A stretch of DNA of 64,000 nt, from assembly GCF_016881005.1 (NCBI RefSeq), contig NZ_JACOPV010000017.1:1-64000 (forward strand). The letters are read 5' to 3'. Origin of the DNA: Pseudomonas arcuscaelestis (GTDB lineage: Bacteria > Pseudomonadota > Gammaproteobacteria > Pseudomonadales > Pseudomonadaceae). Position 1 is the first letter of the stretch. Every line of letters begins with the position of its first letter. Made by a program: the position numbers and the translations under genes. Shown here piece by piece: positions 7,792-15,179 of the stretch. The notes under the pieces are model-generated. The model ran no database searches. It worked only from the letters and a program-made list of their open reading frames with translations, and was not told where the DNA came from.

Positions 7792-8155
7792 AACCTGACC
7801 AAACGCACAGTTTTAGCTATACCTGCTCCATGACGGAGCACTTGAGGACCAGCGCGCAAGCCAGTAATCTGCGCGCCCTCTCGATCAGGGCAAGAGGGAT
7901 CTTGCCTGCGTTTGCTGACCGCTCAGTCAATGAATTCGGGCGGTTGGCAAGCGTTACGCCAGCCTGAAATACCCCTTTTCATCTGTTCAGAACGATGTCG
8001 AGCAGGATTGTTGCGCCGTACGTGGAAAGTTGGCGCAGCTCTTGCCAAATAGTTGTGGGTAATCGAAAAAAACTGACTCAAAAGACAAGTATTTGAACCC
8101 AACGGTGCCACTCAGAGTACCGACCAACAGATTCAATCAAGGGAGCAACACAGCG
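7792..8155. other. 364-base spacer between the two porin genes
   Basis: No gene is supported. Two small stem-loops occur early in the region (a GCGCGCA...TGCGCGC pair near 7853-7880 and CCTCT...AGAGG near 7878-7901). They may terminate the first porin transcript, though no T-run follows. The last 100 bases are AT-rich (AATCGAAAAAAACTGACTC near 8060-8080) and probably hold the promoter of the second porin. The spacing implies independent regulation of the two copies. Confidence 0.4.
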
Positions 8156-8944
8156 ATGCGCATGACCAATAGCCTGATTCTCGCCGGCAGCCTGCTGGCG
8201 GCCAGCACGGCCGCCACCGCCGGTGATCTGCTGCAATGGCAGAACAACAGCCTGACCTATCTGTGGGGCAAGAACTTTGCCGTCAACCCGGAAGTTCAGC
8301 AGACCGTGACCTTCGAGCACGCCGATGGCTGGAAGTACGGTGACAACTTCTTTTTCGTCGACAAGATCTTCTACAACGGTGACAAGGACTTCAACAACGG
8401 TCCAAACACCTATTACGGCGAGTTCAGCCCACGCCTGTCGTTCGGCAAGATCTTCGATCAGAAACTTGAATTTGGCCCGATCAAGGACGTGCTGCTGGCC
8501 ATGACCTACGAGTTTGGCGAAGGCGATACCGAGTCCTACCTGATCGGTCCTGGTTTCGACCTGGCAATCCCGGGCTTCGATTACTTCCAGCTGAACTTCT
8601 ACCAGCGCAATACCGAAGGCAGCCGTGCCGGTGACAATGTCTGGCAGATCACCCCGGTATGGTCCTACACCATTCCCGTGGGCAAATCCGACATTCTCAT
8701 CGATGGCTTCATGGACTGGGTCGTCGACAACGATGCCACCAGCCGCCGTGGCACCTATCACGCCAACCTGCACTTCAACCCACAGGTCAAGTATGACCTG
8801 GGTAAAGCGCTGAACTGGGGTGAGAAGCAGCTGTACGTCGGTTTTGAATACGACTACTGGAAGAACAAGTACGGGATCAAAGACAGCGACGCCTTCGATA
8901 CCGATCAGAACACCGCCAGTTTCCTGGTCAAAGTGCATTTCTGA
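8156..8944 (+). CDS. Tsx-like nucleoside-specific outer-membrane channel (second copy)
   Basis: This 262-residue paralogue of the preceding gene has the same architecture: a signal peptide ending STAATAG, mature start GDLLQW, and C-terminal VKVHF. Stretches such as QQTVTFEHA and RRGTYHANLHFNPQVKYD are identical in both. Differences cluster in probable loops, for example around KDSDAFDTDQN near the C-terminus, which suggests different ligand preference. Start ATG 8156 follows GGGAG. It is followed by a REP pair and the convergent DUF808 gene. Confidence 0.88.
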   Translation: MRMTNSLILAGSLLAASTAATAGDLLQWQNNSLTYLWGKNFAVNPEVQQTVTFEHADGWKYGDNFFFVDKIFYNGDKDFNNGPNTYYGEFSPRLSFGKIFDQKLEFGPIKDVLLAMTYEFGEGDTESYLIGPGFDLAIPGFDYFQLNFYQRNTEGSRAGDNVWQITPVWSYTIPVGKSDILIDGFMDWVVDNDATSRRGTYHANLHFNPQVKYDLGKALNWGEKQLYVGFEYDYWKNKYGIKDSDAFDTDQNTASFLVKVHF

Positions 8945-8951
8945 TAGCTGT

Positions 8952-9022
8952 ACTCGCGGGGCAAGCCCCCGCTCCCACATCGAAACAATCGTTCCGTGTG
9001 AGAGCGGGCTTGCCCGCGATAG
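8952..9022. repeat. Pair of inverted REP elements
   Basis: The left unit CGCGGGGCAAGCCCCCGCTCC and the right unit GAGCGGGCTTGCCCGCGAT face each other. Each has the GGGC(A/T)TGCCC core of P. putida-type REPs. The pair lies between convergent genes, where REPs usually sit, and may act as a transcript end or a mobile-repeat (REPIN) unit. Confidence 0.88.
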
Positions 9023-9026
9023 ACGA

Positions 9027-9935
9027 TCAGCCTTTCAGCGCTCGCCAGATCTTGCCGACCACAGCAACCACCGCCAGCACCGCGGCACCCGCCACGATTC
9101 CTACGCCGGCATTGAGCAAGGCCCCGGTCAACGCCCCGCCCCGCCCTTCACTGAATGCTTCGATGGCATGATGCAGGGGTGCAACGCCATGCACCAGAAT
9201 CCCACCGCCGACCAGAAACATCGCTGCAGTACCAATCACTGACAGGCTTTTCATCATGTACGGTGCCGTGCGCAGGATACCGTTACCCAATGCCTTGGCC
9301 ACGGCGGACGCTTTCTGGGTCAGCCACAAGCCCAGGTCATCGAGCTTGACGATGCCGGCAACCAGGCCATAGACACCGATGGTCATGACAATGGCAATGC
9401 CCGACAGCACGATGATCTGCTGGGTCAGTGGCGCGTCTGCCACGGTGCCCAGGGTAATTGCAATGATTTCTGCCGAGAGGATGAAATCGGTGCGAATCGC
9501 GCCTTTGATCTTGGTCTGCTCGAACGCCACCAGATCAACCGCAGGATCAGCCACTGCCTCGGCCAGGGCGGTGTGTTCGGCCTGATCCTGTTCCTTGCTG
9601 TGAAGAAACGTGTGCGCCAGTTTTTCAAAGCCTTCAAAACACAGGAAGGCGCCACCGACCATCAACAGCGGCGTGACGGCCCAGGGAATGAAAGCACTGA
9701 TCAACAGCGCTGCCGGCACCAGAATCAGCTTGTTCAGGAATGATCCCTTGGCCACCGCCCAGACCACCGGAATTTCCCGCTCGGCGCGCACCCCGGTCAC
9801 TTGCTGGGCGTTCAGGGCCAAGTCATCGCCCAGTACACCTGCGGTCTTTTTCGCTGCGACCTTGGTCATCACCGAAACATCATCGAGTACCGTGGCGATG
9901 TCGTCGATCAACACCAGAAGACTGCTTCCTGCCAT
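9027..9935 (-). CDS. DUF808 family inner-membrane protein
   Basis: This 302-residue protein of the DUF808 / YedI family has an unknown role. The N-terminal MAGSSLLVLIDDIATVLDDVS and KKTAGVLGDDLALNA are the family hallmark, followed by FEGFEKLAHTF. About six hydrophobic segments are seen, and the C-terminus ends in a Gly/Ala/Val-rich helix. It stands alone between a REP pair and the tetR gene, transcribed divergently from the latter. Nothing in the context gives it a function. Confidence 0.88.
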   Translation of the reverse strand: MAGSSLLVLIDDIATVLDDVSVMTKVAAKKTAGVLGDDLALNAQQVTGVRAEREIPVVWAVAKGSFLNKLILVPAALLISAFIPWAVTPLLMVGGAFLCFEGFEKLAHTFLHSKEQDQAEHTALAEAVADPAVDLVAFEQTKIKGAIRTDFILSAEIIAITLGTVADAPLTQQIIVLSGIAIVMTIGVYGLVAGIVKLDDLGLWLTQKASAVAKALGNGILRTAPYMMKSLSVIGTAAMFLVGGGILVHGVAPLHHAIEAFSEGRGGALTGALLNAGVGIVAGAAVLAVVAVVGKIWRALKG

Positions 9936-10080
9936 GTTTGCTTGATTCCAGCGGGTTGAGAGGGAGTCAGTCTAGCTCAAAGTCGCTACCTTGAGCCCTT
10001 CACAAACGCGGTGCTACCATGCGCAACCGCCTTACAGGCCCGGCGCCGCCTACGGCCCGACACGAGGAACAGCGTTAACC

Positions 10081-10689
10081 ATGAGCAGCATTCGCGAACG
10101 CAACAAAGAACTGATCCTGCGTGCGGCCAGTGAAGAGTTCGCCGACAAGGGCTTCGCCGCCACCAAGACCAGCGATATCGCGGCCAAGGCCGGGCTGCCC
10201 AAGCCAAACGTGTACTACTACTTCAAATCCAAGGAAAACCTCTATCGCGAGGTGCTCGAAAGCATCATCGAACCGATCATGCAGGCATCTACGCCGTTCA
10301 ATGCCGACGGCGATCCGAAAGAAGTCTTGAGTTCCTACATCCGCTCGAAAGTGCGTATTTCCCGCGACTTGCCCTTTGCCTCGAAAGTGTTCGCCAGCGA
10401 GATCATGCACGGCGCCCCACACCTGAGCCCAAGCCAGGTGGAACAGCTCAACGTTCAGGCGCGGCACAACATCGACTGCATCCAGGCCTGGATAGACCGT
10501 GGGCAAATTGCCTCCGTCGATCCCCACCACCTGATGTTCAGCATCTGGGCGGCGACCCAGACCTACGCTGATTTCGACTGGCAGATATCGGTGGTCACTG
10601 GCAAGGCCAAGCTTGAGGACAGCGACTATGAGGCGGCTACGCAGACGATCATTCGCCTGGTGCTCAAAGGGTGCGAGCCGGATTTGTAA
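10081..10689 (+). CDS. TetR-family regulator, RutR-like
   Basis: This is a 202-residue repressor-type protein. The N-terminal TetR DNA-binding domain covers about 8-55 (TSDIAAKAGLPKPNVYYYFKSKENLY). The C-terminal part matches the RutR-type domain, with SRDLPFASKVFASEIMHGAP and MFSIWAATQTYADF. E. coli RutR binds uracil and also affects purine and glutamine genes, so sensing of a nucleobase or breakdown product is plausible; this is inference. ATG 10081 is chosen because it begins the conserved N-terminus, although the frame is open from 9991. The neighbouring glcG and gcl genes are candidate targets, but the TTGTATACAA sites there look more GntR-like. Confidence 0.88.
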   Translation: MSSIRERNKELILRAASEEFADKGFAATKTSDIAAKAGLPKPNVYYYFKSKENLYREVLESIIEPIMQASTPFNADGDPKEVLSSYIRSKVRISRDLPFASKVFASEIMHGAPHLSPSQVEQLNVQARHNIDCIQAWIDRGQIASVDPHHLMFSIWAATQTYADFDWQISVVTGKAKLEDSDYEAATQTIIRLVLKGCEPDL

Positions 10690-10695
10690 AGTTTT

Positions 10696-10742
10696 TTCGC
10701 GGGGCAAGCCCACTGCCAGAATGGAGGCGGGCTTGCCTGATG
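10696..10742. repeat. REP-like inverted pair between tetR and glcG
   Basis: CGCGGGGCAAGCCCAC and GGCGGGCTTGCCTGATGG face each other between the convergent tetR and glcG stops. The T-run GTTTTTTCG just before it on the plus strand may aid termination. Confidence 0.7.
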
Positions 10743-10749
10743 GTGGGTT

Positions 10750-11190
10750 TTAAGCCGCTACACCAGCATCCGCCGTCAATCCCGCCTCTTCGATCGCACT
10801 GATCGCGCACTGCTCATCGATATCCGATGTGTCGCCACTGATACCAATCGCCCCCAACACCACACCCTGCTGATTGCGAATCAGCACGCCACCGGGCGCC
10901 GGCACTACCGGGCTCTGACCCAGGCCATTGAGCGCAGCGAAGAACGCTGGGCGCTGCTGTGCGTCCAACGCCAGCAAGCGTGAGCCCTTGCCCAAGGCGA
11001 TAGCACCCCAAGCCTTGCCCATTGCCACCTGCGGACGCAACAGGCTGGCGCCGTCTTCACGTTGCAGCGCCAACAGGTGGCCACCATTGTCGAGCACCGC
11101 CACCGTCAATGGCGCGGCGGATATCTTGCGACCCGCTGCCAGCGCGGTGTTCACCAGGCTGACAGCAACTTTCAGGGTCAATGCGTTCAT
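10750..11190 (-). CDS. glcG: GlcG/HbpS family protein (DUF336)
   Basis: This 146-residue protein belongs to the GlcG/HbpS family. These proteins are often found beside glycolate or glyoxylate genes, and some bind heme or cobalamin, but their exact role is unsettled. The N-terminal half carries VAVLDNGGHLLALQREDGAS and the C-terminal half carries the Gly-rich PAPGGVLIRN and VLGAIGISGD. It is transcribed divergently from gcl across a region with TTGTATACAA sites at 11271 and 11411. This argues for joint control with glyoxylate use. The symbol is by family resemblance. Confidence 0.85.
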   Translation of the reverse strand: MNALTLKVAVSLVNTALAAGRKISAAPLTVAVLDNGGHLLALQREDGASLLRPQVAMGKAWGAIALGKGSRLLALDAQQRPAFFAALNGLGQSPVVPAPGGVLIRNQQGVVLGAIGISGDTSDIDEQCAISAIEEAGLTADAGVAA

Positions 11191-11270
11191 GGAAAGGTCC
11201 TCTTATTGTTAGAAGCCCTGAGGGCAGGTGTGAAAGCAATAGAACAAATAGAACACAATGGCGAATATTT

Positions 11271-11280
11271 TTGTATACAA
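11271..11280. promoter_or_regulatory. Operator-like palindrome TTGTATACAA upstream of glcG
   Basis: A perfect ten-base palindrome lies 81 bases upstream of the glcG start, within an AT-rich stretch suited to its promoter. It is identical to the sites at 1928 and 11411. Confidence 0.55.
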
Positions 11281-11365
11281 TATTTACATCATGGCAAACC
11301 AATTCTGACGAAATGCCTTTTTTAAGGCGTTCCCGACGAAAGCACCTGCCGCTGATGAAAATGGA

Positions 11366-11395
11366 TTGACCAGAGTCGCTTGGCGTGAATACACT
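11366..11395 (+). promoter_or_regulatory. gcl: Candidate gcl promoter
   Basis: TTGACC (11366-11371) and TACACT (11390-11395) are separated by 18 bases, a fair sigma-70 match. Transcription would start near 11402, which places the palindrome at 11411-11420 just downstream of the start point, a classic repressor position. Confidence 0.5.
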
Positions 11396-11410
11396 CTGAC
11401 GAAAAGCCAC

Positions 11411-11420
11411 TTGTATACAA
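11411..11420. promoter_or_regulatory. Operator-like palindrome TTGTATACAA in the gcl leader
   Basis: A perfect palindrome lies 16 bases downstream of the predicted -10 of gcl and 27 bases before the start codon. Together with the copies at 1928 and 11271 it suggests one regulator over urate and glyoxylate genes. Confidence 0.55.
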
Positions 11421-11446
11421 TTACAAAATCAATGAGGCACAAAACC

Positions 11447-13222
11447 ATGAGCAAAATGAGAGCAATTGATGCAGCCGTTCTGGTGATGCGCCGCGAAGGT
11501 GTTGAAACCGCGTTTGGTATTCCGGGTGCTGCAATCAACCCGCTGTACTCGGCACTGAAGAAAGTCGGCGGTATCGATCACGTCCTCGCTCGTCACGTTG
11601 AAGGCGCCTCGCACATGGCCGAGGGCTACACCCGCACCAAGGCCGGCAACATCGGCGTGTGCATCGGTACTTCCGGCCCTGCCGGCACTGACATGGTCAC
11701 TGGCCTGTACAGTGCTTCTGCCGACTCCATCCCAATCCTGTGCATCACCGGCCAAGCGCCGCGTGCCCGTATGCACAAGGAAGATTTCCAGGCCGTCGAC
11801 ATCACCAGCATCGTCAAGCCGGTGACCAAGTGGGCGACCACCGTTCTGGAACCAGGCCAAGTGCCTTACGCGTTCCAGAAAGCGTTCTATGAAATGCGCT
11901 CCGGCCGTCCAGGACCGGTGTTGATCGACCTGCCATTCGACGTGCAGATGGCCGAGATCGAATTCGACATCGATGCCTACCAGCCGCTGCCAGTACAAAA
12001 GCCTGCGGCCAACCGTGTGCAGGTCGAGAAAGCCCTGGCCATGCTCGACACCGCCGAGCGTCCATTGCTGGTCGCCGGTGGCGGCATCATCAACGCCGAT
12101 GCCTGCGACAAGCTGGTCGAGTTCGCCGAGCTGACCGGTATTCCAGTCATCCCTACCCTGATGGGCTGGGGCATCATCCCTGACGATCACCCACTGATGG
12201 TCGGCATGGTCGGTTTGCAGACTTCGCACCGCTACGGCAACGCCACCATGCTCAAGTCGGACGTGGTCCTGGGTATCGGTAACCGTTGGGCCAACCGCCA
12301 CACCGGTTCTGTCGATGTCTACACCGAAGGCCGTCGCTTCATCCACGTCGACATCGAACCTACCCAGATCGGCCGGGTGTTCACCCCTGATCTGGGTATC
12401 GTCTCCGATGCCGGTGCAGCGCTGGATGTGTTCCTGGAAGTGGCGCGCGAGTGGAAAGCCGCTGGCAAGCTCAAGGATCGCGGCGCCTGGCTGGAAGATT
12501 GCCAACAGCGCAAGTCCAGCCTGCAACGCAAGACCCACTTCGACAACGTGCCAGTCAAGCCACAGCGCGTTTACGAAGAAATGAACCAGGTATTCGGCAA
12601 GGACACCTGCTACGTCAGCACCATTGGTCTGTCGCAGATTGCCGGCGCCCAGTTCCTGCACGTGTACAAGCCACGCCACTGGATCAACTGTGGCCAGGCC
12701 GGCCCGCTGGGCTGGACCATCCCTGCAGCCCTGGGCGTGGTCAAGGCCGATCCAAGCCGCAAGGTCGTGGCGCTGTCGGGCGACTATGACTTCCAGTTCA
12801 TGATCGAAGAACTGGCCGTAGGCGCGCAGTTCAATCTGCCGTACATCCACGTACTGGTGAACAACTCCTACCTGGGGCTGATCCGCCAGGCTCAACGTGG
12901 CTTCGAGATGGACTACTGTGTGCAACTGGCGTTCGAGAACGTCAACGCACCGGAACTCAACGGCTATGGTGTCGACCACGTTGCGGTGGTCGAAGGCCTG
13001 GGCTGCAAGGCCCTGCGCGTCACCGAACCAAGCGAAATCGCCCCAGCCCTGCTCAAGGCGCAGAAGCTGGCCGAAGAGTTCAAGGTTCCGGTGGTGGTCG
13101 AGGTTATCCTCGAGCGCGTGACCAACATTTCCATGGGCACTGAAATCAACGCGGTCAACGAATTCGAAGACCTCGCCCTGGTCGGCAACGACGCGCCAAC
13201 CGCGATTTCCATGCTCGACTGA
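11447..13222 (+). CDS. gcl: Glyoxylate carboligase
   Basis: Gcl joins two glyoxylate molecules with loss of CO2 to make tartronate semialdehyde. The 591-residue protein has the three-domain ThDP-enzyme layout: the PYR domain with TAFGIPGAAINP, a central Rossmann-like domain, and the PP domain with the ThDP-Mg motif GDYDFQFMIEE...NNSYLGLI. At residue 51 it has Val (ARHVEGASHMA) where other ThDP enzymes have the catalytic Glu; this substitution defines true glyoxylate carboligase. ATG 11447 gives the conserved MSKMRAIDAAVLVMRREG start, so the longer open frame is not used. It is the first gene of gcl-hyi-glxR, with ttuD-pykF beyond. Confidence 0.97.
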   Translation: MSKMRAIDAAVLVMRREGVETAFGIPGAAINPLYSALKKVGGIDHVLARHVEGASHMAEGYTRTKAGNIGVCIGTSGPAGTDMVTGLYSASADSIPILCITGQAPRARMHKEDFQAVDITSIVKPVTKWATTVLEPGQVPYAFQKAFYEMRSGRPGPVLIDLPFDVQMAEIEFDIDAYQPLPVQKPAANRVQVEKALAMLDTAERPLLVAGGGIINADACDKLVEFAELTGIPVIPTLMGWGIIPDDHPLMVGMVGLQTSHRYGNATMLKSDVVLGIGNRWANRHTGSVDVYTEGRRFIHVDIEPTQIGRVFTPDLGIVSDAGAALDVFLEVAREWKAAGKLKDRGAWLEDCQQRKSSLQRKTHFDNVPVKPQRVYEEMNQVFGKDTCYVSTIGLSQIAGAQFLHVYKPRHWINCGQAGPLGWTIPAALGVVKADPSRKVVALSGDYDFQFMIEELAVGAQFNLPYIHVLVNNSYLGLIRQAQRGFEMDYCVQLAFENVNAPELNGYGVDHVAVVEGLGCKALRVTEPSEIAPALLKAQKLAEEFKVPVVVEVILERVTNISMGTEINAVNEFEDLALVGNDAPTAISMLD

Positions 13223-13232
13223 TCGCAGCAAA

Positions 13233-13258
13233 GGCCCTGTCGCGAAATGCACAGGGCC
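13233..13258 (+). terminator. Intercistronic hairpin between gcl and hyi
   Basis: GGCCCTGT (13233-13240) pairs exactly with ACAGGGCC (13251-13258), followed by CACTTTTGC. With only a four-T run it may be an attenuator or an mRNA stability element rather than a full stop, because hyi begins 21 bases later with its own AAGGAGAC site. Confidence 0.5.
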
Positions 13259-13279
13259 CACTTTTGCAAGGAGACAACC

Positions 13280-14062
13280 ATGCCACGTTTCGCCGCTAAC
13301 CTGTCCATGCTGTTCACCGAGCAGGACTTTCTCGCCCGTTTCAAGGCTGCAGCCGACGCCGGCTTCAGCGGTGTCGAGTACCTGTTCCCGTACGATTTCA
13401 GCTCGGCTGAAATCAAGCAGCAGCTCGATGCCCACGGCCTGACACAGGTGCTGTTCAACCTGCCTGCCGGTGACTGGGCCAACGGTGATCGCGGCATCGC
13501 GTGCGATCCGGCTCGCGTCGAGCAGTTCCGCGCTGGTGTCGACTTGGCCATTGCCTACGCTCAAGTGCTGGGCAACACCCAGGTCAACTGTCTGGCGGGT
13601 ATTCGTCCTCAAGGCCCGGATTGCGCCACCGTGCGCAAGACCTTCGTCGACAACCTCAAGTACGCTGCCGACAAGCTGCAAGCCGCCGGGATCAAGCTGG
13701 TCATGGAAATGATCAACACCCGTGACATCCCGGGTTTCTACCTGAACACCACCAAGCAGGCCCTGGAGATCCAGGCCGAAGTGGGCAGCAGCAACCTGTT
13801 CCTGCAGTACGACATCTACCACATGCAAATCATGGAAGGGGATCTGGCCCGCACCATGGAAGGCAACCTGGCCAAGATCAACCACATCCAGCTGGCCGAC
13901 AACCCAGGCCGCAACGAGCCGGGTACTGGCGAAATCAACTACCGCTTCCTCTTCGAACACCTGGACCGCATTGGCTACCAGGGCTGGGTGGGCTGTGAAT
14001 ACAAGCCGCTGACCACCACCGAAGCAGGCCTGGGCTGGTTGAAAACGCACAACGCGATCTAA
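13280..14062 (+). CDS. hyi: Hydroxypyruvate isomerase
   Basis: Hyi interconverts tartronate semialdehyde and hydroxypyruvate. The 260-residue TIM-barrel protein of the xylose-isomerase-like family begins MPRFAANLSMLFTE. LVMEMINTRDIPGFYL near 145 carries the first metal-binding Glu, and GCEYKP near 240 carries the second. ATG 13280 is preceded by AAGGAGAC, a strong ribosome site, and gives the conserved N-terminus. It lies between gcl and glxR in the same direction, so the operon offers both branches for tartronate semialdehyde. Confidence 0.95.
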   Translation: MPRFAANLSMLFTEQDFLARFKAAADAGFSGVEYLFPYDFSSAEIKQQLDAHGLTQVLFNLPAGDWANGDRGIACDPARVEQFRAGVDLAIAYAQVLGNTQVNCLAGIRPQGPDCATVRKTFVDNLKYAADKLQAAGIKLVMEMINTRDIPGFYLNTTKQALEIQAEVGSSNLFLQYDIYHMQIMEGDLARTMEGNLAKINHIQLADNPGRNEPGTGEINYRFLFEHLDRIGYQGWVGCEYKPLTTTEAGLGWLKTHNAI

Positions 14063-14114
14063 GTACCCGCTCGCACCGGGTCACCCTATCGAACAATTAC
14101 AAGAGGCATCTCTC

Positions 14115-15008
14115 ATGGCTAAAATCGGATTTATCGGCACCGGCATCATGGGCCGCCCAATGGCGCAGAACCTGCAGAAAGCCGGTCACAGCCTGTTCCT
14201 GTCTACCCATCACGATGCTGCCCCGGCTGACCTGGTCGCCGCTGGCGCCGTCGCCCTGGCCAACCCGAAGGAAGTGGCGCAGGAAGCTGAATTCATCATC
14301 GTCATGGTGCCCGATACCCCACAGGTTGAAGCGGTACTGTTCGGTGACAACGGTGTCGCCCAGGGCGTGGGCCCGAACAAGGTCGTGATCGACATGAGTT
14401 CGATCTCCCCTACCGCCACCAAAGCCTTTGCCGAGAAGATCAAGGCTACCGGTGCTACCTACCTGGACGCCCCGGTTTCCGGTGGTGAAGTCGGTGCGAA
14501 AGCCGCGACCCTGAGCATCATGGTCGGTGGCTGCCCAAATGCCTTCGAACGCGCATTGCCGCTGTTCCAGGTCATGGGCAAGAACATCACCCGCGTTGGT
14601 GGTAGCGGCGACGGCCAGACCGCCAAGGTTGCCAACCAGATCATCGTCGCCCTGAACATTCAGGCCGTCGCCGAAGCCCTGCTGTTTGCCGCCAAGAACG
14701 GCGCAGACCCCGCCAAGGTTCGTGAAGCACTGATGGGTGGCTTCGCTTCTTCGAAGATCCTCGAAGTACACGGCGAGCGCATGATCAAAGGCACCTTCGA
14801 TCCAGGCTTCCGCATCAGCCTGCACCAGAAAGACCTGAACCTGGCCCTGCAAGGCGCCAAAGAACTGAACATCAACCTGCCCAACACCGCCAACGCCCAG
14901 CAAGTGTTCAGCACCTGCGCGGCCATCGGTGGCGCCAACTGGGACCACTCGGCGCTGATCAAAGGCCTCGAGCACATGGCGAACTTCTCCATTCGCGGCG
15001 AAGAGTAA
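14115..15008 (+). CDS. glxR: Tartronate semialdehyde reductase
   Basis: GlxR reduces tartronate semialdehyde to D-glycerate with NAD(P)H. The 297-residue protein of the 3-hydroxyisobutyrate dehydrogenase family has the N-terminal Rossmann motif GFIGTGIMGRPMAQNL, the substrate motif DAPVSGGEVGAKAATLS and the catalytic-lysine region GDGQTAKVANQ (about 165-175). It follows hyi by 52 bases. A strong hairpin after it (15103-15146) may separate gcl-hyi-glxR from ttuD-pykF at the transcript level. Confidence 0.95.
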   Translation: MAKIGFIGTGIMGRPMAQNLQKAGHSLFLSTHHDAAPADLVAAGAVALANPKEVAQEAEFIIVMVPDTPQVEAVLFGDNGVAQGVGPNKVVIDMSSISPTATKAFAEKIKATGATYLDAPVSGGEVGAKAATLSIMVGGCPNAFERALPLFQVMGKNITRVGGSGDGQTAKVANQIIVALNIQAVAEALLFAAKNGADPAKVREALMGGFASSKILEVHGERMIKGTFDPGFRISLHQKDLNLALQGAKELNINLPNTANAQQVFSTCAAIGGANWDHSALIKGLEHMANFSIRGEE

Positions 15009-15102
15009 ACAAAAGCGGCAAGCTTCATGCGGCAGGAAAAGGCAGGCCGCGCATCGATCTGCCTTTCTTGCAGCTTGGAGCTAGAAGCTAAAAGCGCACC
15101 AC

Positions 15103-15146
15103 CGCCCCTGGGTATGCCTGCACGGAGGTCTGCCCAGGGGCGTTTT
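15103..15146 (+). terminator. Strong hairpin with T-run between glxR and ttuD
   Basis: CGCCCCTGGG (15103-15112) and CCCAGGGGCG (15133-15142) form a perfect ten-pair stem with a 20-base loop, followed by TTTT and then CGGTTTTG. It ends 34 bases before ttuD, whose start is preceded by GGGAG. It may terminate or attenuate the glxR transcript. Confidence 0.65.
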
Positions 15147-15179
15147 CGGTTTTGAAGAATAATAAGATGGGAGCCTGCC

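Noticed and set aside
11429..14050. An 873-codon open frame antisense to gcl and hyi
   Set aside because: It is the mirror of high-GC codon usage in two well-identified enzymes, has no ribosome site and matches no known protein type.
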